DNA of 64,000 nucleotides from Hawksworthiomyces lignivorus (taxonomy: Eukaryota; Ascomycota; Sordariomycetes; Ophiostomatales; Ophiostomataceae). The position numbers were made by a program, and so were the translations under genes. Location: contig NTMA01000033.1 in the NCBI GenBank assembly GCA_002917075.1, positions 335,862 to 399,861 of the forward strand, given 5' to 3'. Each line of letters opens with the position of its first letter. The first letter of the stretch is position 1. The notes under the pieces were generated by a model. It was not told the DNA's origin, did no database searches, and saw nothing but the letters and a program-made list of their open reading frames with translations. Below, piece after piece: positions 14,247 through 23,651 of this stretch.

Positions 14247-14290
14247 TCGTAGTATTCTCGTAGTATTCTCGTAGTATTCTCGTAGTATCC
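14247..14290. repeat. Tandem repeat, 11-bp unit, four copies
   Basis: Four consecutive copies of an 11-bp unit TCGTAGTATTC, the last ending in CC instead of TC. They lie about 710 bp upstream of the methyltransferase-like start codon. Eleven base pairs is close to one helical turn, so the same face of the helix would be presented four times; that is an observation about spacing, not proof of protein binding. Confidence 0.9.
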
Positions 14291-14562
14291 TGCCCTTGCC
14301 GTCTCGTGGTACTCTACAGTCATAGTATTTGCTTAGAACGTTCGACCCATTTTAACTTTTTTCTGGCGTGCGGAAGTAGCTGTTAGTGTGTACTCCTTCC
14401 GCTTCCTCAATATGCCTCGTCCACCACCAGCACCACCACTCTCTTTCAATTCTAGAATAACAGGTTCACTTTTCTCAACTTTTCTCAATCTCGCCTCTTA
14501 TTAATCCAAAGAACCACAACTCTCTCAGCCGAGGGGATTTTACAGATATCAAGACACTAACA

Positions 14563-14589
14563 GAAGACGGTCTTATATAAGACGTCTTC
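14563..14589. promoter_or_regulatory. TATA-centred palindrome upstream of the methyltransferase-like gene
   Basis: A perfect 14-nt palindrome GTCTTATATAAGAC (14570-14583) is flanked by GAAGAC (14563-14568) and GTCTTC (14584-14589), so nearly all 27 nt are self-complementary with one extra G at 14569. The centre carries TATATAA and the right junction creates GACGTC, the core of bZIP (CRE-type) sites. It lies 411 nt upstream of the ATG. A core promoter inside an operator-like palindrome is an inference. Confidence 0.45.
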
Positions 14590-14770
14590 AGTTCCGCCTG
14601 CAATTTTGGCATACAATCTCAACTCATCTACAACCCAATCACACTACACCCCAGTCGCACACATCGACTCACTTACACGCAACCTATCCATACCCACCCA
14701 CCCACACAATAGTGAGCAAATCTACCACCCCCAACATTTTTAAATAAACAATATCTCTCCCCGACGTTAG

Positions 14771-14778
14771 TTATATAA
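14771..14778 (+). promoter_or_regulatory. TATA-like box for the methyltransferase-like gene
   Basis: TTATATAA about 225 nt before the start codon at 15001, followed by a long CT-rich stretch (about 14810-14960) typical of fungal transcription start regions. It is a second TATA candidate in addition to the one in the palindrome near 14570. Confidence 0.4.
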
Positions 14779-15000
14779 GAGCTGGCCAAGATCTGGCTAT
14801 CGAACTATTTTATTTCGTTTTCTTCCTCTCCACCCCCTCTTCCTTTATCTCTTTATCTCATCCGCGGCGTTCCTTACTCTCTTGAGTTTCTCTCTTGAGT
14901 TTCTCTCTCTCGCCATCTGCTTTCCATTCTCCACCTTTACTTCCTTTGCTCATAAGAGCACATAATCTTCGTACTCCGCATACTACCCACACCATACAAG

Positions 15001-16242
15001 ATGATGCGTGAGCTACAAGCTGCTCAAGTTCATGCTCCCGTTGAGCGCCCATCTGTTCTCCCAGCTCACAGTTCAAGCAGCTCAAGCGCACGCAGCAGCG
15101 AGACTCTTTATGACAATGATGTCAAAATAGAGCCTGTCCACCACAAGTCCTGGAAGCACTTCAAATATGCTCACAAGACGGACACAACTGGCGTCGTGGA
15201 CCGCTCTGCTTCCACGAAGCGGTCTACGACATTTTGGACGTCATTTAAGTACCTCTGCAACCTGACTGAGAAGCAAGTTGATGACTTTATGGCATCCTAT
15301 GTTATTTATAACCTTGATTGGGCAAATGAATCGGAAATGGTTCAGGCCCTGGGCCCAAATTACAAGGAAAAGGTTGGCGACTGTCTCCGGTCGTACTATG
15401 GCGTGCTGAACCATCTCTGCGCACTGGGTGACGTCGAAAAGATGTACATCCCCCCGCTGATGGATAAACACGTTTCGGTCCTGGATAATCAGCTGCTATA
15501 TGAGGAGTCAGTCGCACGAGACATTGGATTGAAGCCTGGCTACCGTGTTCTGGATATCGGCTGTGGCCGTGGTCGCGTTGCTGCACACATGGCCAAATTC
15601 TCGGGTGCGAATATTGTTGGAATCAATATTGATCCTAACCAGATTGCGCAGGCTCGTTCGTTCAACGACGAACAAGGGCTTAAAAACACTTTTATCGAGT
15701 GGGACCAGAACAATCTGCCGCTTCCCTTCGAGGATGCCAGTTTCGATGCTTTCTATGAAATCCAGGCCTACAGCCTGTGCAAAGATCTCCCCGCCATGTT
15801 CAAAGAGGTCTACCGCGTGTTGAAGCCCGGCGCTAAGTTTTCCATGCTTGACTGGGTCAGCTTTCCGGCGTATGACCCGGCTAACCTAGAGCATGCCGCG
15901 CTTATGCGCCGTGTTAAGCCTTTAATTGGAGCAGTCGGCACGCCCACTCCAGCCAGCTTGGAAAAGGCTCTGACCGATGCTGGTTTCCAGGTGACTCGCT
16001 CTGACAATGCGAGTGTTGGAGGGCTTCAAGCTCCTCTCATAGACAAAGTTGATATTTACTTTCGAGCTATGCGCCAAATGATTCTTGGCCTCGTGCGCAT
16101 GCACATTTTACCCAAACATTTCAAGACACTTATCAACCGGTTATGTCTTGATGGCCAAGCCTTTGTGAAAATGGACAACATGCGTCTGATTTCAACGAGT
16201 TACCGAATTATTGCGGTAAAGCCGACAAATTTGGAGGCTTGA
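15001..16242 (+). CDS. Sterol C24-methyltransferase-like SAM-dependent methyltransferase
   Basis: A single-exon gene for 413 residues, starting at MMRELQ in a good context (ACAAGATG). The central part is a class I SAM-binding fold: motif I is LDIGCGRGR around residues 184-192, followed by NIVGINIDPNQI (acidic residue contacting the ribose) and a post-motif YRVLKPGAKFSMLDWV. The C-terminal part resembles the sterol methyltransferase C domain. Canonical Erg6 carries an aromatic sterol-binding segment YEYGWG ahead of motif I. Here the equivalent region reads YYGVLNHLCALGDVEKMYIPP, so this is a divergent paralogue rather than the housekeeping ergosterol enzyme. An added Ser-rich N terminus of about 50 residues precedes the fold. 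The substrate is unknown; a sterol, triterpenoid or other lipid is possible by analogy. The neighbour downstream is a Zn2Cys6 regulator on the same strand, which may or may not be related. Confidence 0.85.
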   Translation: MMRELQAAQVHAPVERPSVLPAHSSSSSSARSSETLYDNDVKIEPVHHKSWKHFKYAHKTDTTGVVDRSASTKRSTTFWTSFKYLCNLTEKQVDDFMASYVIYNLDWANESEMVQALGPNYKEKVGDCLRSYYGVLNHLCALGDVEKMYIPPLMDKHVSVLDNQLLYEESVARDIGLKPGYRVLDIGCGRGRVAAHMAKFSGANIVGINIDPNQIAQARSFNDEQGLKNTFIEWDQNNLPLPFEDASFDAFYEIQAYSLCKDLPAMFKEVYRVLKPGAKFSMLDWVSFPAYDPANLEHAALMRRVKPLIGAVGTPTPASLEKALTDAGFQVTRSDNASVGGLQAPLIDKVDIYFRAMRQMILGLVRMHILPKHFKTLINRLCLDGQAFVKMDNMRLISTSYRIIAVKPTNLEA

Positions 16243-17328
16243 GGGGTCGATGTCATACCTGGACCGGAATGGCAGCGTCACCAAACGTCGAACAATATGA
16301 TGGCCAAACTGGGTAGAGCAATCTTCCGTCAAATAGCATCAGAAGCGAATTATGGCATTGCCGGTGCTGTTGGTGGAGGCACAAAGTGCCAGTAGCAAGA
16401 ATGGCGACGGTTGAATTAAAAGAGGCAAATGGGTACGGTTAGGAGGGCCAGGAATTTTCATTTTATATTTTCTTTTCCTCTGAAGGGCAATTTTGCACAT
16501 GTTGCCTTTCCTCATATCATTTGCGTTTGGGGTATTATGGGGCATTTATTTTCTCACCTTGTCATTCTTGCACTCCTTAAAATAGACTTTAGAGATATCC
16601 ACCGTGAAATCCATCACGGAGCTTGTTTTAGTGCTAATATAAACTTAATCATCAGCCTCAAAGAGCAAGCACATTATATAAATCTAGTGGCAAGTGTTGT
16701 GCTTAGAAACTAGAATCGAGACTCTGCCATGGAGAGGGGCATCGTAGATATCGAAGCACACCGCAAAACTGAAATAGATCGCATAGCTAAGATAGATTAT
16801 GCCTTGCAATAATCGCCGTGAGCAGCTTAAATTTCATATATGTAATAAATTAGCAAATAGAAAGAAAGCCAAACTCAGCGAAAGTTATATAGAAGAAGGA
16901 ATAAAGAAATAGAAGCGCGAAAGGAAAAGAAGAAAAGAGAAAAAGAAAGCATGCAGTTCATATATCACGTGACATATTCAATTTTGGATTACGAGCACCG
17001 GCAAGATGGGAGAATCGTTAGCGGTCGGAATGAAGTGCGATGTCCGCCAATGACAAAAGACTTTTAGACAACATCCTCACTAAGCTAGATGAGCAAGTGA
17101 GGGAGCAGTGGCAAAGAGCGAGGAATAGACCTAGAACTTGGTAGCTAAGCTCAGTGACTTTTCCTGTTACTGTCCATTGGCGAGAGGCTGTTAAATCAAA
17201 AGGACGACTTTTCTGTCTCGTTAAAATGATTCGAGGTTTCTACGGAAGCTAGCAAGAAGAGAAACTCGAGGCACTACTTCGAATCCAATACTTGGCGATC
17301 GAAGTCGACTCAGCGATACAAACGCACA
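16243..17328. other. Intergenic region
   Basis: About 1.1 kb between the methyltransferase-like gene and the Zn2Cys6 gene, purine-rich around 16850-16950. Short frames only; presumably the 3' UTR of the first gene and promoter of the second. No specific site recognised. Confidence 0.6.
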
Positions 17329-19695
17329 ATGGGACGTGCACCGACTAGTGGAAACTGCCACACGTGTAGAAAGAGACGCGTGAAGTGTGATAAAGGCAAG
17401 CCGGCGTGCGAAAGATGTATCCGGGGTGGGTTTGTGTGCCAGGGATATGAGTCTATCTTGCGGATGCAAAACCATGCCGTGGTAGCTGGTACATCTCCTG
17501 GATCCGTACGACTGGCCAAAGTGCAAAATGTGTCATCATTTCCCAACTTGCAGAAGAGAGAACCGGAAGATAATAGCGGAGAAAGCAAAATCAAGAAGGG
17601 AGGCCAACGACTGATCCAGACAGGAACATCAAGAAGTGCCTTGCCGGGGACAGAGCTAAGAGCTACGACGGCGTCGCCTGGATTGGTCATCTCTGGGCTG
17701 CCGCAGGATCTAACTGCAGACACTTCATTGCCTTCTTCTCCCTTTTCGACTTTTTCTTTTGACCCATCTTCCTCACCAGAGAGCTCAACATCAGTATTGC
17801 CCAGGCGCACACCCAGTGCTTCCAGAACCGAGTCAGGTTCTTTGACTGCGGCACCATTAGCAGAGGGCGAAGCCGTTTCATTCTTAGGCCCCCCGAATGA
17901 ACTAAGTCTGGCTGGTTTTGTTGACGATATGGCCTTCTCATACTTTTTTCAGTCTTACGGCTGGATCAACATGCATAGTATCCTATTACAAGATAATGCA
18001 CTGCGCGGCCATCTGCTGTTGGGCGATATAGACAATATAAGGGGGGAGGGCGATAGCCATAGCAATGTAGACATGGCGCATGACAGTCTACGCGCCCTTT
18101 GCTACGGTCTCCTTGGACGGGACAAGTCAATCACCTCCTTACAAGGTGCTGGCCGGCGGATGTACGGCAAAACTATCGGGCAGCTGCGAGCGAAAATCAC
18201 GACCAATTCGAAAGCAGAGTTAGCTTCACTTATTATACCGATATCATTAATGGGGTCCTATTCAGTATGCCTTCGTTCTTCGTTCTTCGTTATGCTTTAA
18301 TATGTTTGCGTCGAACAAGCCAACTGACTACATAGATAACCATTGACAAAGACCTGCGGTTTACACACCATTCAGGTCTTGTGCGCATCCTTGAAATCTG
18401 TGGACCAGAGTACTTTCAGTCGCCATATCTCCTACCGATTTTCGAGTCTGTGCGAATGACACTGGTAAGTGTTCCTTGACAATCACTCTTCTTGACCCCA
18501 CTAACAAACTAACTCACAGATATCTGATGCTGTCGTTCGACGGCGGCGAACCTTTTTAGAAAAGCCAGAGTGGAGGACCGTCCCGTGGGCGCTTCGCCCT
18601 GAGGCAAAAACTGCGACTAGCAAAATTCTTGACGTTGTGAGTGCCATCCCGGGAATTATTGAAGGAGTTTGGGATGTCATGCATGATCGGATCGAATGGT
18701 TGGCAGGTGGTCAGCATGAAGTGGCCCGGATAGAACATCCAGATGCTGTTACAAACCTCCAAGCCCGCGTTCAAAATATTCAGAGAGAAGCATCCGATTG
18801 GCGCAGGGAGTGGGAAGAAGATCATCCAGATCTTGCACCTGAAATTTTGGCTTGGGCTCTTAGCAGTGCAGGTGACGATACGTATCGTCCAGGAATCACT
18901 GGTTTGCAAGGGCCAGACCTGTTTGACACGTCGCTGGCCGCTGCCATATCTTTGGAATCAAGAGATGTTGACCATTTTTCTACGGTCACTCCGAATATTC
19001 ATTCTTCTATAAGACGGGATGCAGCGAGATTCGTCTATGACCCCAGCCTTGTCGCAAGCTACATGCAAGATGCGGCGCTATACATAACGGCGCTTGTGTG
19101 GACTGGACGTCTGGAAAAATACCTAGCTCGTGCGGCATATTCACCTACATGTACGGATTTTTTCACGGTGCCCTTTCACACTTCCTGCACCTGCTTTGAC
19201 ACGATGTTATGTCAGCGGTGTGAAACTATTCCGCCACCAGAAATCTTGCCGAATGTTAATCTGGATATGGCCTGGAATGTCTCGACATGTGCTATGGCGG
19301 TGTCTCCGGTTCGGTGTGTCGAGTCCACTGGGAGCAGGACAGAACCTTCTTCATTTTTGCCGCCATTAGCAACTTCTTCATCTTCTGCTCTCGCCCCGAA
19401 GTCGCCGTCTCCTCAACTAGACCCCAACGCCCTCTTGCCCGGCGATATCCGCTTCGTAGCGCATATGCGCATCTTATCATGGTTATGTGAACGATTACCT
19501 GCTACACGAGGGCATGTGCTCGGAACGCTTGCAGCCATCGGATTAGGGCACTGTGCACACGACGTGCGGCCGGCCGAGGGCAATGCACATATCGCATCAG
19601 TAGCAGTCGCCAAGGTTTTCGGCAAAACTGGTGTGGACGGAGCCGCCGATATTCTACTGCACGCCTACTCAAGAACTACGGAGACGATAGTATAG
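17329..19695 (+). CDS. Zn2Cys6 (fungal binuclear cluster) transcription factor
   Basis: Three exons, 17329-18264, 18336-18464 and 18520-19695, encode 746 residues; both introns (71 and 55 nt) are phase 0 with GTATGC and GTAAGT donors. The N terminus carries a perfect C-x2-C-x6-C-x6-C-x2-C-x6-C cluster at Cys10, 13, 20, 27, 30 and 37 with a basic loop (RKRRVK), the Gal4-type DNA-binding domain. A Ser/Pro-rich linker of roughly 150 residues follows. The middle homology region around the exon 1/2 junction reads HHSGLVRILEICGPEYFQSPYLLPIFESVR, matching fungus-specific regulators that have a DUF3468-like helical domain. The protein is nuclear by family. Its target genes cannot be read from the sequence; the methyltransferase-like gene 1.1 kb upstream is the nearest candidate. 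ATG context CACAATGG is good. No frame damage seen. Confidence 0.9.
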
Positions 19696-20923
19696 AGTAA
19701 TACGAACCACTGAAGTCACAGGACGCTCTTGCATTTACACTTATGTATGAATGACGACGCATGACTTTCTTCTTCTTAATGAAATTTGCATCCGCCTTGA
19801 GCTGATCATTTCGAGGACATATATTCTATATTGATTTCATAATCAGCACCCACTAAGATCTCCTGAGATGACCAGAGCGTAAGATTATGATAAGCTCTTC
19901 TAATCTTGGTCGATGGCAAAAGCACTGGCGCCAACTCATTAACACGATAATTAGACCAAGCTAAGGTGCCAATCCGCCCTGATAAGGGAAAACGGATCTG
20001 GAACACGAATGTGCCCTTTTCTTCGGAGATGACGATTAGAGAATATCAGTTGAAGGATCTACATTCACTGAGAAGCAGTTGTCTTTTTCACTGTCCTGCA
20101 TCACTCTAAGTTCGAACTGAGTAGAGAAGGACACAGGACGAGAGCAACGGTACCGAACTAAAGAAAGCTCAATAATCTAAAGATAGTGCACACAATTAAC
20201 CAGCCACGAATGAAATCGGTGAGATCTCCTGGACGTTTGTCACGACAACGAGAAAGAAGGCAGAAATACAATGAGGACGCAGGAGGTATCAAGGGGTCGT
20301 CGTGGTACAAAACAGCTAAGTTAACATGCACCTAAACACAGACGAGGAGAAAGGCTACGCCAGGACTAAATAGGCTTCTGGGTTGTTCACCACACATTTC
20401 CAATACTTCCAACACTTGACTAGGTAGTAAGTAATGCGCCGTACACAATCAATGACTTTGGCTTAGCAGCCACTAAAAAGTCTGTATGAAGAAGGGATAC
20501 CTCCGGTTAGGCATATATCAAGTGCAATTCCTGTTTTCCTTATAACAGGACTAGTTTTGGGATACGTCCTTGGCTCGGCCGCAATTAGGATTATTCAACG
20601 GACTTTGCGATGCCATCTAAATTCAAATTCCCCTTTTGCTTTCATTCGCGCACAATTACGGCACCCCACACTGATAACGTCGCTGTTTAGGTCTGGTCAT
20701 TTCTTACATTCTTGCATTGGAGCCTTTCCTAAGGTGTGCTAGGTTTATTATTCACCGTCCATGCATAGCAAAGAAGAGGAGGGTTTTGCGGTTTTCATCA
20801 GTACTTTTGTACAACTTGGATCGGAACCCCACTTTAGAGATACGTGTACGTTACTCTGTATGCTGGAGACAAGTTATACAAATATTTGCGTGTTTTCTTC
20901 TGCATATAACGGTACGTAAATCG
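19696..20923. other. Intergenic region up to the poly(A) run
   Basis: About 1.2 kb with no recognised gene. I looked on the minus strand for the missing part of the neighbouring scytalone dehydratase and did not find it here. The short frames resemble nothing known. Confidence 0.6.

Positions 20924-20959
<36 letters not shown>
20924..20959. repeat. Poly(A) run, 36 A on the plus strand
   Basis: Thirty-six consecutive A, directly next to the point where the scytalone dehydratase gene stops. Seen from the plus strand this looks like the 3' tail of a retro-inserted sequence whose body would lie to the left. It could also be an expanded T tract in an intron, or an assembly artefact. No obvious target-site duplication was found. 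Confidence 0.9.
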
Positions 20960-20963
<4 letters not shown>

Positions 20964-20985
20964 AGCAAAGCTTAATGTAACATAC

Positions 20986-21236
20986 GCGAAGAGTAGGTGC
21001 AATGCAGCGGCGGAGACGGTCCCAGTCCTTGGAATCGTAGCTGTCAGCCCACTCGTAGGCTGCAGCACAGAGGCCGAGATAGTCTGTAGTGCACAAGAGT
21101 TAACGTCTTTGGTTTTCATAACACTTCCTTCCGATGTGCGGTTGGGTTTAGGCATACCCTCGAACGAAATCTCTTCGTCTGGGAGCTTCTTAGCGGGCGC
21201 CAATGGCGATGAGAGCGAGCTGAAACCGGCACCCAT
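20986..21236 (-). pseudogene. SCD1: Scytalone dehydratase, 5' fragment (truncated after exon 2)
   Basis: Two exons on the minus strand, 21236-21158 and 21083-20986, splice (74-nt intron, donor GTATGC, acceptor CTACAG) into 59 residues. These end with [20 protein letters not shown], then [17 protein letters not shown]. This is the conserved N terminus of scytalone dehydratase, the DHN-melanin enzyme that dehydrates scytalone and vermelone. The fragment keeps the first active-site Tyr-Asp pair (SYDSKD). Exon 2 ends at an intact donor GTATGT, but 26 nt further the sequence runs into 36 T (plus-strand poly(A)) and the expected continuation, with the second Tyr, both catalytic His, and the Ser and Asn, is absent downstream. 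The coding part itself shows no stop or frameshift, so the break is recent, or it is an assembly gap. As it stands no active enzyme can be made. Confidence 0.85.
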
Positions 21237-22450
21237 ATTGATATGATTTCAAGATGTCTTCCCAAGTGGATTGATTGTGAAGGCTTTTTTTTTCGTTTCT
21301 TTTAATAAGAAGAAGAATACAGCTTCAGGTTCCAATTCTGCTCTAAGGGCCTTCTATCACAAAAGAGACAAATGTTCAAAGAGGAAGGGCGTTTCGTCTT
21401 TCTTTATATTAGGCCAGTGTCTTGGAATTGCCCGGGCATCGTATGGAGGAGCCCGGGTCTCTGGTCACACCCTTATTTCTCATTTTTGGAAGAAAAACCG
21501 CATGGCGTTGCATCACTTTATTCTTTGCAGACGTTATCTGTTCTAAATTAAACAATAAAGCCTCAGCAGCACACTTACTTCATTCCCTGGGTGCGCATAT
21601 GGCACTCACGTCTGCGCGGGCTATCATTTTAGCTCGCTCGCCCCCCCTCGGTCCGGATTGTGCATTTTCTCACACCCTGAGTTATCTACTTGCATTCCCC
21701 TCTTGAACGACCATTATAGATTCTACAAGAGCCAATCATGACAGACAGAACACGAGAATGGGTGAATAGGGGAAGAGAGAGGAATACCCAGACTGTCCGT
21801 GGCGATATTAGGTGGTCTCCACCGGAGTCCGGATCATGACTTGGGGATGTGCGGAAACTGCGGAAGGAGCCTGAAAAGAATAGAAAAAGGAGCTAACCAA
21901 AACCCCCAATTGAAATGACAGCGAAGAGCGCAGCAAAAGAAAATAGATGCAGAACCAGGAATCGGACGAGAACTACAGTCGAAGAATGGCAGCGTTGGGA
22001 AAATGACGAATTGTAAACGTCGGATTTTACGCTATGTGTCTTTGCTTTCGACTATCTGCAATGCTGCCTCGGAGGGCGGACCGCAGTCCTATTCTAGGCT
22101 TAGGTTAATGCGGGAGTAAATATCACAAACATAGAACCAATTACACGGAGAGAGCCATCTGAAAGTTTTTTGGTTCTGAAGGATAAGGAACTCCTACCAT
22201 GGACTCTTGCATTCGCTGTCGAAATTGTTGATGTTCCCCTGATCTCTTCCTTTCTCACTTCTTACTGGTGCCCCAGCGACCAAACGGGCGATTTCCGACG
22301 GCTTCCCGACGGCGTTCCAGGTACCCACGTTTCCGACCAGCCAGTTTAGGATTCTTGGCGGTCAGCAGCGGCAGTATGAAACTTGCTACCGAATTTTAAG
22401 GCAGTAAATTTTTTCCATGCTCGCACGGACCAGCTTGCCACCAAATTGAG
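21237..22450. other. Intergenic region
   Basis: About 1.2 kb upstream of both the scytalone dehydratase fragment (divergent) and the U1 candidate. Two copies of GCCCGGG sit near 21429 and 21451. No gene recognised. Confidence 0.55.
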
Positions 22451-22458
22451 TATTTAAG
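22451..22458 (+). promoter_or_regulatory. TATA-like box upstream of the U1 snRNA candidate
   Basis: TATTTAAG lies 60 nt before the first base of the U1 candidate, followed by a pyrimidine-rich stretch (about 22470-22510) that ends exactly at the RNA start. Position and composition fit an snRNA promoter, but fungal snRNA promoter elements are poorly defined, so this is tentative. Confidence 0.4.
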
Positions 22459-22510
22459 TTCCGCCTCGCCCCCTTCATTTCTAAAATTCTCTTTCCTCTT
22501 TTTCTTCTTC

Positions 22511-22660
22511 ATACTTACCTTGTTCGATGAGTCGGGTGATCATGAAGACCTGACCATAGGGTGGGAAGCCTGCATTGCACATCGTGGCGCTACCTGTCTT
22601 GGTTTGTCCTTCGGGGCCGACCCGGGCGTAATTTTTGCTGTCAAACCCAATTTTCCTTTT
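22511..22660 (+). ncRNA. U1: U1 spliceosomal snRNA (candidate)
   Basis: The RNA would begin ATACTTACCT, the universal U1 5' end that pairs with 5' splice sites. Stem-loop I follows: a 7-bp stem GTCGGGT/ACCTGAC closes the 10-nt loop GATCATGAAG, one base from the human U1-70K-binding loop GATCACGAAG. Next comes CATTGCACATC (22572-22582), matching the U1A-binding loop of stem-loop II (ATTGCAC). A hairpin with a TTCG tetraloop, GGTTTGTCC/GGGCCGACC, fits stem-loop III. An Sm site AATTTTTG starts at 22630, position 120 of the RNA; the human Sm site sits at a very similar distance. Order, spacing and all key loops agree. Stem-loop IV and the 3' end are unclear, so the end coordinate is approximate. 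U1 recruits the spliceosome to 5' splice sites in the nucleus, consistent with the GTAAGT/GTATGT donors seen in this window. Any protein frame across it is coincidental. Confidence 0.87.
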
Positions 22661-22817
22661 TTCATTACGAACGTCGCTTGCAGCAACGCCGTGAAGAAGA
22701 AAGATATCTTGTGACAGGGAAGCGAGTTGAGCTGGCTATGTTCTGGTTTATGTTACGTATGCTAGTTCTAAATCATAAATATATGGCTACTGGTTACTGA
22801 GGAGGTACCTAATTTGG

Positions 22818-23651
22818 CTAATCGCTGTCACTATCAACATAATAGATCTCAGTTTCTGTTGTGAAAGTCTGCTGAGCTTCGCTACTCTGGGCTAGCTTCT
22901 TACTCGCCTCTGGCGACACAGGTCTGACAGTTCTTATGCTTAATATTTCAGAATCCATCTTTCCTTGACTTGGTCCTTTAGTGGGCTTCCCCGCCCACTC
23001 GAATTCGACCTCGTCAACAGTACCAATGACCAGAGCTCGCGCCTCGTCCCGAGCCTCCCTGCTCTCTTTCGTCTCTTTCTTTTTCTTGGTGCTGTGCACG
23101 CGTTCTCGTAGCAGTTGCTCGTAGTCTGTATGTTGATGCCGGATGTGCGCACGTACCGCTAGCCGGACGCGTTCTACCAAATCCAACGTTGCTGTCCTCG
23201 CCACACGGTGCTGGTTTTTTGTCATTGCGTGCCGCACAATCGCGGGCACGCTGTCCGGAGGGATAGCCGGATATTGCTCGAGCAGCGCCGTACGGAATGT
23301 CATCTCGAGCGCCGTGTCGCGTCGCTGCGTAGCCTGCGCTCGCGCGTCGCGCGTTTCGGCCTCTGCCTGGCACACGGCGCGGTAGACGGCGCGGGGACAG
23401 CGCAGCCCGAGCACCTGTGCGGCTCTGCCTTTTCGGCGCTGGGCGGCTACCACGTAGACTCTCTCGCCGGCTGCTTTGGTGGCTTTGCGGCAGTTCGCCG
23501 TGACGTAGACGTTGCCTTTGCGCACGAAGCAGTACCCGTGCGGCATGGGTGCGTTGGGGTGAACGACGGGCTCGTCCGCCGCCATGGCTATCGACGTCGA
23601 CAGCTGTGTATTCGGTTGTTCTTGCGGAATCTCTTCGTTTGTATGAGGCAA
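22818..23651 (-). CDS. DUF2293 domain protein
   Basis: Single exon, 277 residues. From about residue 37 it reads HGYCFVRKGNVYVTANCRK then AGERVYVV, followed by RRDTALEMTF, LEQYPAIPP, VPAIVRHAM and the His-rich VRAHIRHQHTDYEQLL. This is the pattern of DUF2293, a fungal (and sporadically bacterial) family of unknown function. The protein is strongly basic (many Arg/Lys) in its first two thirds with an acidic C-terminal tail ending YYVDSDSD, and KKKKETKESREARDEAR looks like a nuclear-targeting patch. The first Met was chosen because no upstream in-frame extension or splice site is convincing; Met23 (MAADEP) is an alternative start. The gene is more GC-rich than its surroundings. It lies tail-to-tail with the U1 candidate. 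Function unknown. Confidence 0.8.
   Translation of the reverse strand: MPHTNEEIPQEQPNTQLSTSIAMAADEPVVHPNAPMPHGYCFVRKGNVYVTANCRKATKAAGERVYVVAAQRRKGRAAQVLGLRCPRAVYRAVCQAEAETRDARAQATQRRDTALEMTFRTALLEQYPAIPPDSVPAIVRHAMTKNQHRVARTATLDLVERVRLAVRAHIRHQHTDYEQLLRERVHSTKKKKETKESREARDEARALVIGTVDEVEFEWAGKPTKGPSQGKMDSEILSIRTVRPVSPEASKKLAQSSEAQQTFTTETEIYYVDSDSD

Noticed and set aside
19696..20923. Search for a retroelement body and target-site duplication next to the poly(A) run
   Set aside because: No reverse transcriptase, gag or matching short duplication was recognised in the 1.2 kb to the left, so an insertion is not claimed as a feature.
22520..22714. Short plus-strand frame MFDESGDHEDL...
   Set aside because: It runs through the U1 candidate; the RNA features explain the conservation-like signal better.
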